Below are positions 11,982 to 12,414 of a DNA stretch of 12,414 nucleotides, one piece after another (position 1 is the first letter of the stretch; each line of letters begins with the position of its first letter). The notes beneath the pieces were generated by a model, which worked only from the letters and a program-made list of their open reading frames with translations, had not been told where the DNA came from and did not search any database. The translations under genes were made by a program, and so were the position numbers. The stretch lies in assembly GCA_027451645.1 (NCBI GenBank), contig DAIDIX010000028.1, forward strand, positions 1 through 12,414. Reading direction: 5' to 3'. Source of the DNA: Candidatus Dormiibacterota bacterium. GTDB lineage: Bacteria; Chloroflexota; Dormibacteria; Aeolococcales; Aeolococcaceae.

Positions 11982-12414
11982 ATGACTTCCCGTACTGAAA
12001 CACACCCAGCACTACTTGGCATTGCAAGCGTCCTTCCTGACCGTGTTCTCACGAATGCGGATCTCGAGCGCATGGTTGACACCTCGGATCAGTGGATCAC
12101 TGAACGCACAGGCATCAAGGTAAGGCACCTCGCTTCCGACAGGGAAACTGCCTCTGTGCTTGGGGCACAGGCCTGCGAAAAGGTTCTCGACCTCTGCAGT
12201 GCCCCGGATGTGGATCTCATCATCACGACAACCTGCAGCGGCGACACACTCGTGCCTCCAACTGCCTGCCTCATCCAGCGGCATCTTGGCATGAAGGGGT
12301 TTCCAGCATTCGATGTGAATGCAGCCTGCAGCGGATTTGTCTACGGAATGGCGACAGCATCGTCGTACATCCGAAGCGGACTTGCACGGAAGGTTCTCCT
12401 TGTCTCGACTGAAG
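11982..12414 (+). CDS. fabH: 3-oxoacyl-ACP synthase III (KAS III, FabH family), 3' end outside the window
   Basis: The first 144 residues are visible. Typical FabH elements appear in order: LLGIASVLPDRVLTNADLER (10-30), DTSDQWITERTGIKVRHLAS, then the AT-binding core ITTTCSGDTLVPPTACLIQ, and the active-site cysteine in FDVNAACSGFVYGM. KAS III condenses acetyl-CoA or a branched acyl-CoA with malonyl-ACP to start fatty acid synthesis. The visible half does not contain the later His and Asn of the catalytic triad. The ATG at 11982 has an AGGGTGG sequence close upstream; an in-frame GTG at 11961 is an alternative. It is divergent from the 170-aa gene across the inverted-repeat region. Whether it belongs to housekeeping lipid synthesis or a secondary pathway cannot be told from this part. 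Confidence 0.93.
   Translation, partial: MTSRTETHPALLGIASVLPDRVLTNADLERMVDTSDQWITERTGIKVRHLASDRETASVLGAQACEKVLDLCSAPDVDLIITTTCSGDTLVPPTACLIQRHLGMKGFPAFDVNAACSGFVYGMATASSYIRSGLARKVLLVSTE

Noticed and set aside
11585..12082. A 165-residue minus-strand frame overlapping the 170-aa gene and the fabH start.
   Set aside because: It crosses two better supported genes and the palindromic gap, has Cys/Arg/Ser-rich shadow composition and no ribosome binding site.
1..12414. CRISPR arrays, tRNA or rRNA genes, insertion sequences, phage genes or toxin/defence systems.
   Set aside because: No regularly spaced repeats, cloverleaf sequences, transposase motifs or terminal inverted repeats of mobile elements were seen on reading either strand.

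Overview
The window reads as a bacterial aerobic respiratory-chain locus. Sixteen genes run on the minus strand from about 10643 down to 413. They encode a quinol-oxidising Rieske/cytochrome b complex, a heme-copper cytochrome oxidase, the two heme A biosynthesis enzymes and a copper-protein electron carrier. The organism cannot be named from the sequence. A lipobox-anchored cupredoxin, a cytochrome b split into b6-like and subunit IV-like proteins, an A2-type oxidase with a YS motif, several GTG starts and moderate G+C by eye point to a bacterium of Terrabacteria type. A Chloroflexota-like lineage is my best guess, but it is inference only.

Layout in minus-strand transcription order. Bc part: a 47-aa membrane protein (10643-10500), the Rieske protein (10438-9803), cytochrome b6-like protein (9737-9006), subunit IV-like protein (9006-8443), a triheme membrane-anchored cytochrome c (8438-7422), then 40-aa and 44-aa single-helix proteins (7398-7276, 7233-7099), a 129-aa membrane protein (7092-6703), a 56-aa hypothetical (6630-6457) and an SRPBCC-fold protein (6410-5952). 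Oxidase part: cox2 (5835-5059), cox1 (4994-3327), ctaA (3262-2249), ctaB (2252-1344), a 40-aa membrane peptide (1318-1196), a 71-aa probable small oxidase subunit (1186-971) and a cupredoxin lipoprotein (874-413). The run ends at a clear intrinsic terminator (357-386). A partial unknown gene runs off the left edge (234-1).

Right side: a 167-aa protein with two related segments is divergent from the bc genes (plus strand, 10787-11290). It faces a convergent 170-aa membrane protein (minus strand, 11853-11341) whose mRNA may be leaderless. A nested inverted-repeat region (11868-11938) separates that gene from a divergent fabH-type ketoacyl synthase cut by the right edge (11982 onward).

Inferred electron flow: menaquinol or quinol is oxidised by the Rieske/b6/IV complex, which probably carries an extra covalent heme because Cys63 matches the heme ci cysteine of b6f complexes. 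Electrons then pass to the triheme cytochrome c, possibly to the cupredoxin, to CuA in Cox2, and to heme a and the a3/CuB site in Cox1. CtaB and CtaA make heme A. No subunit III gene is present. Five short reading frames of 40-71 residues (10500, 7276, 7099, 1196 and 971) each encode one or two predicted membrane helices; all but the 971 frame are under 50 residues and easily missed by automated annotation.
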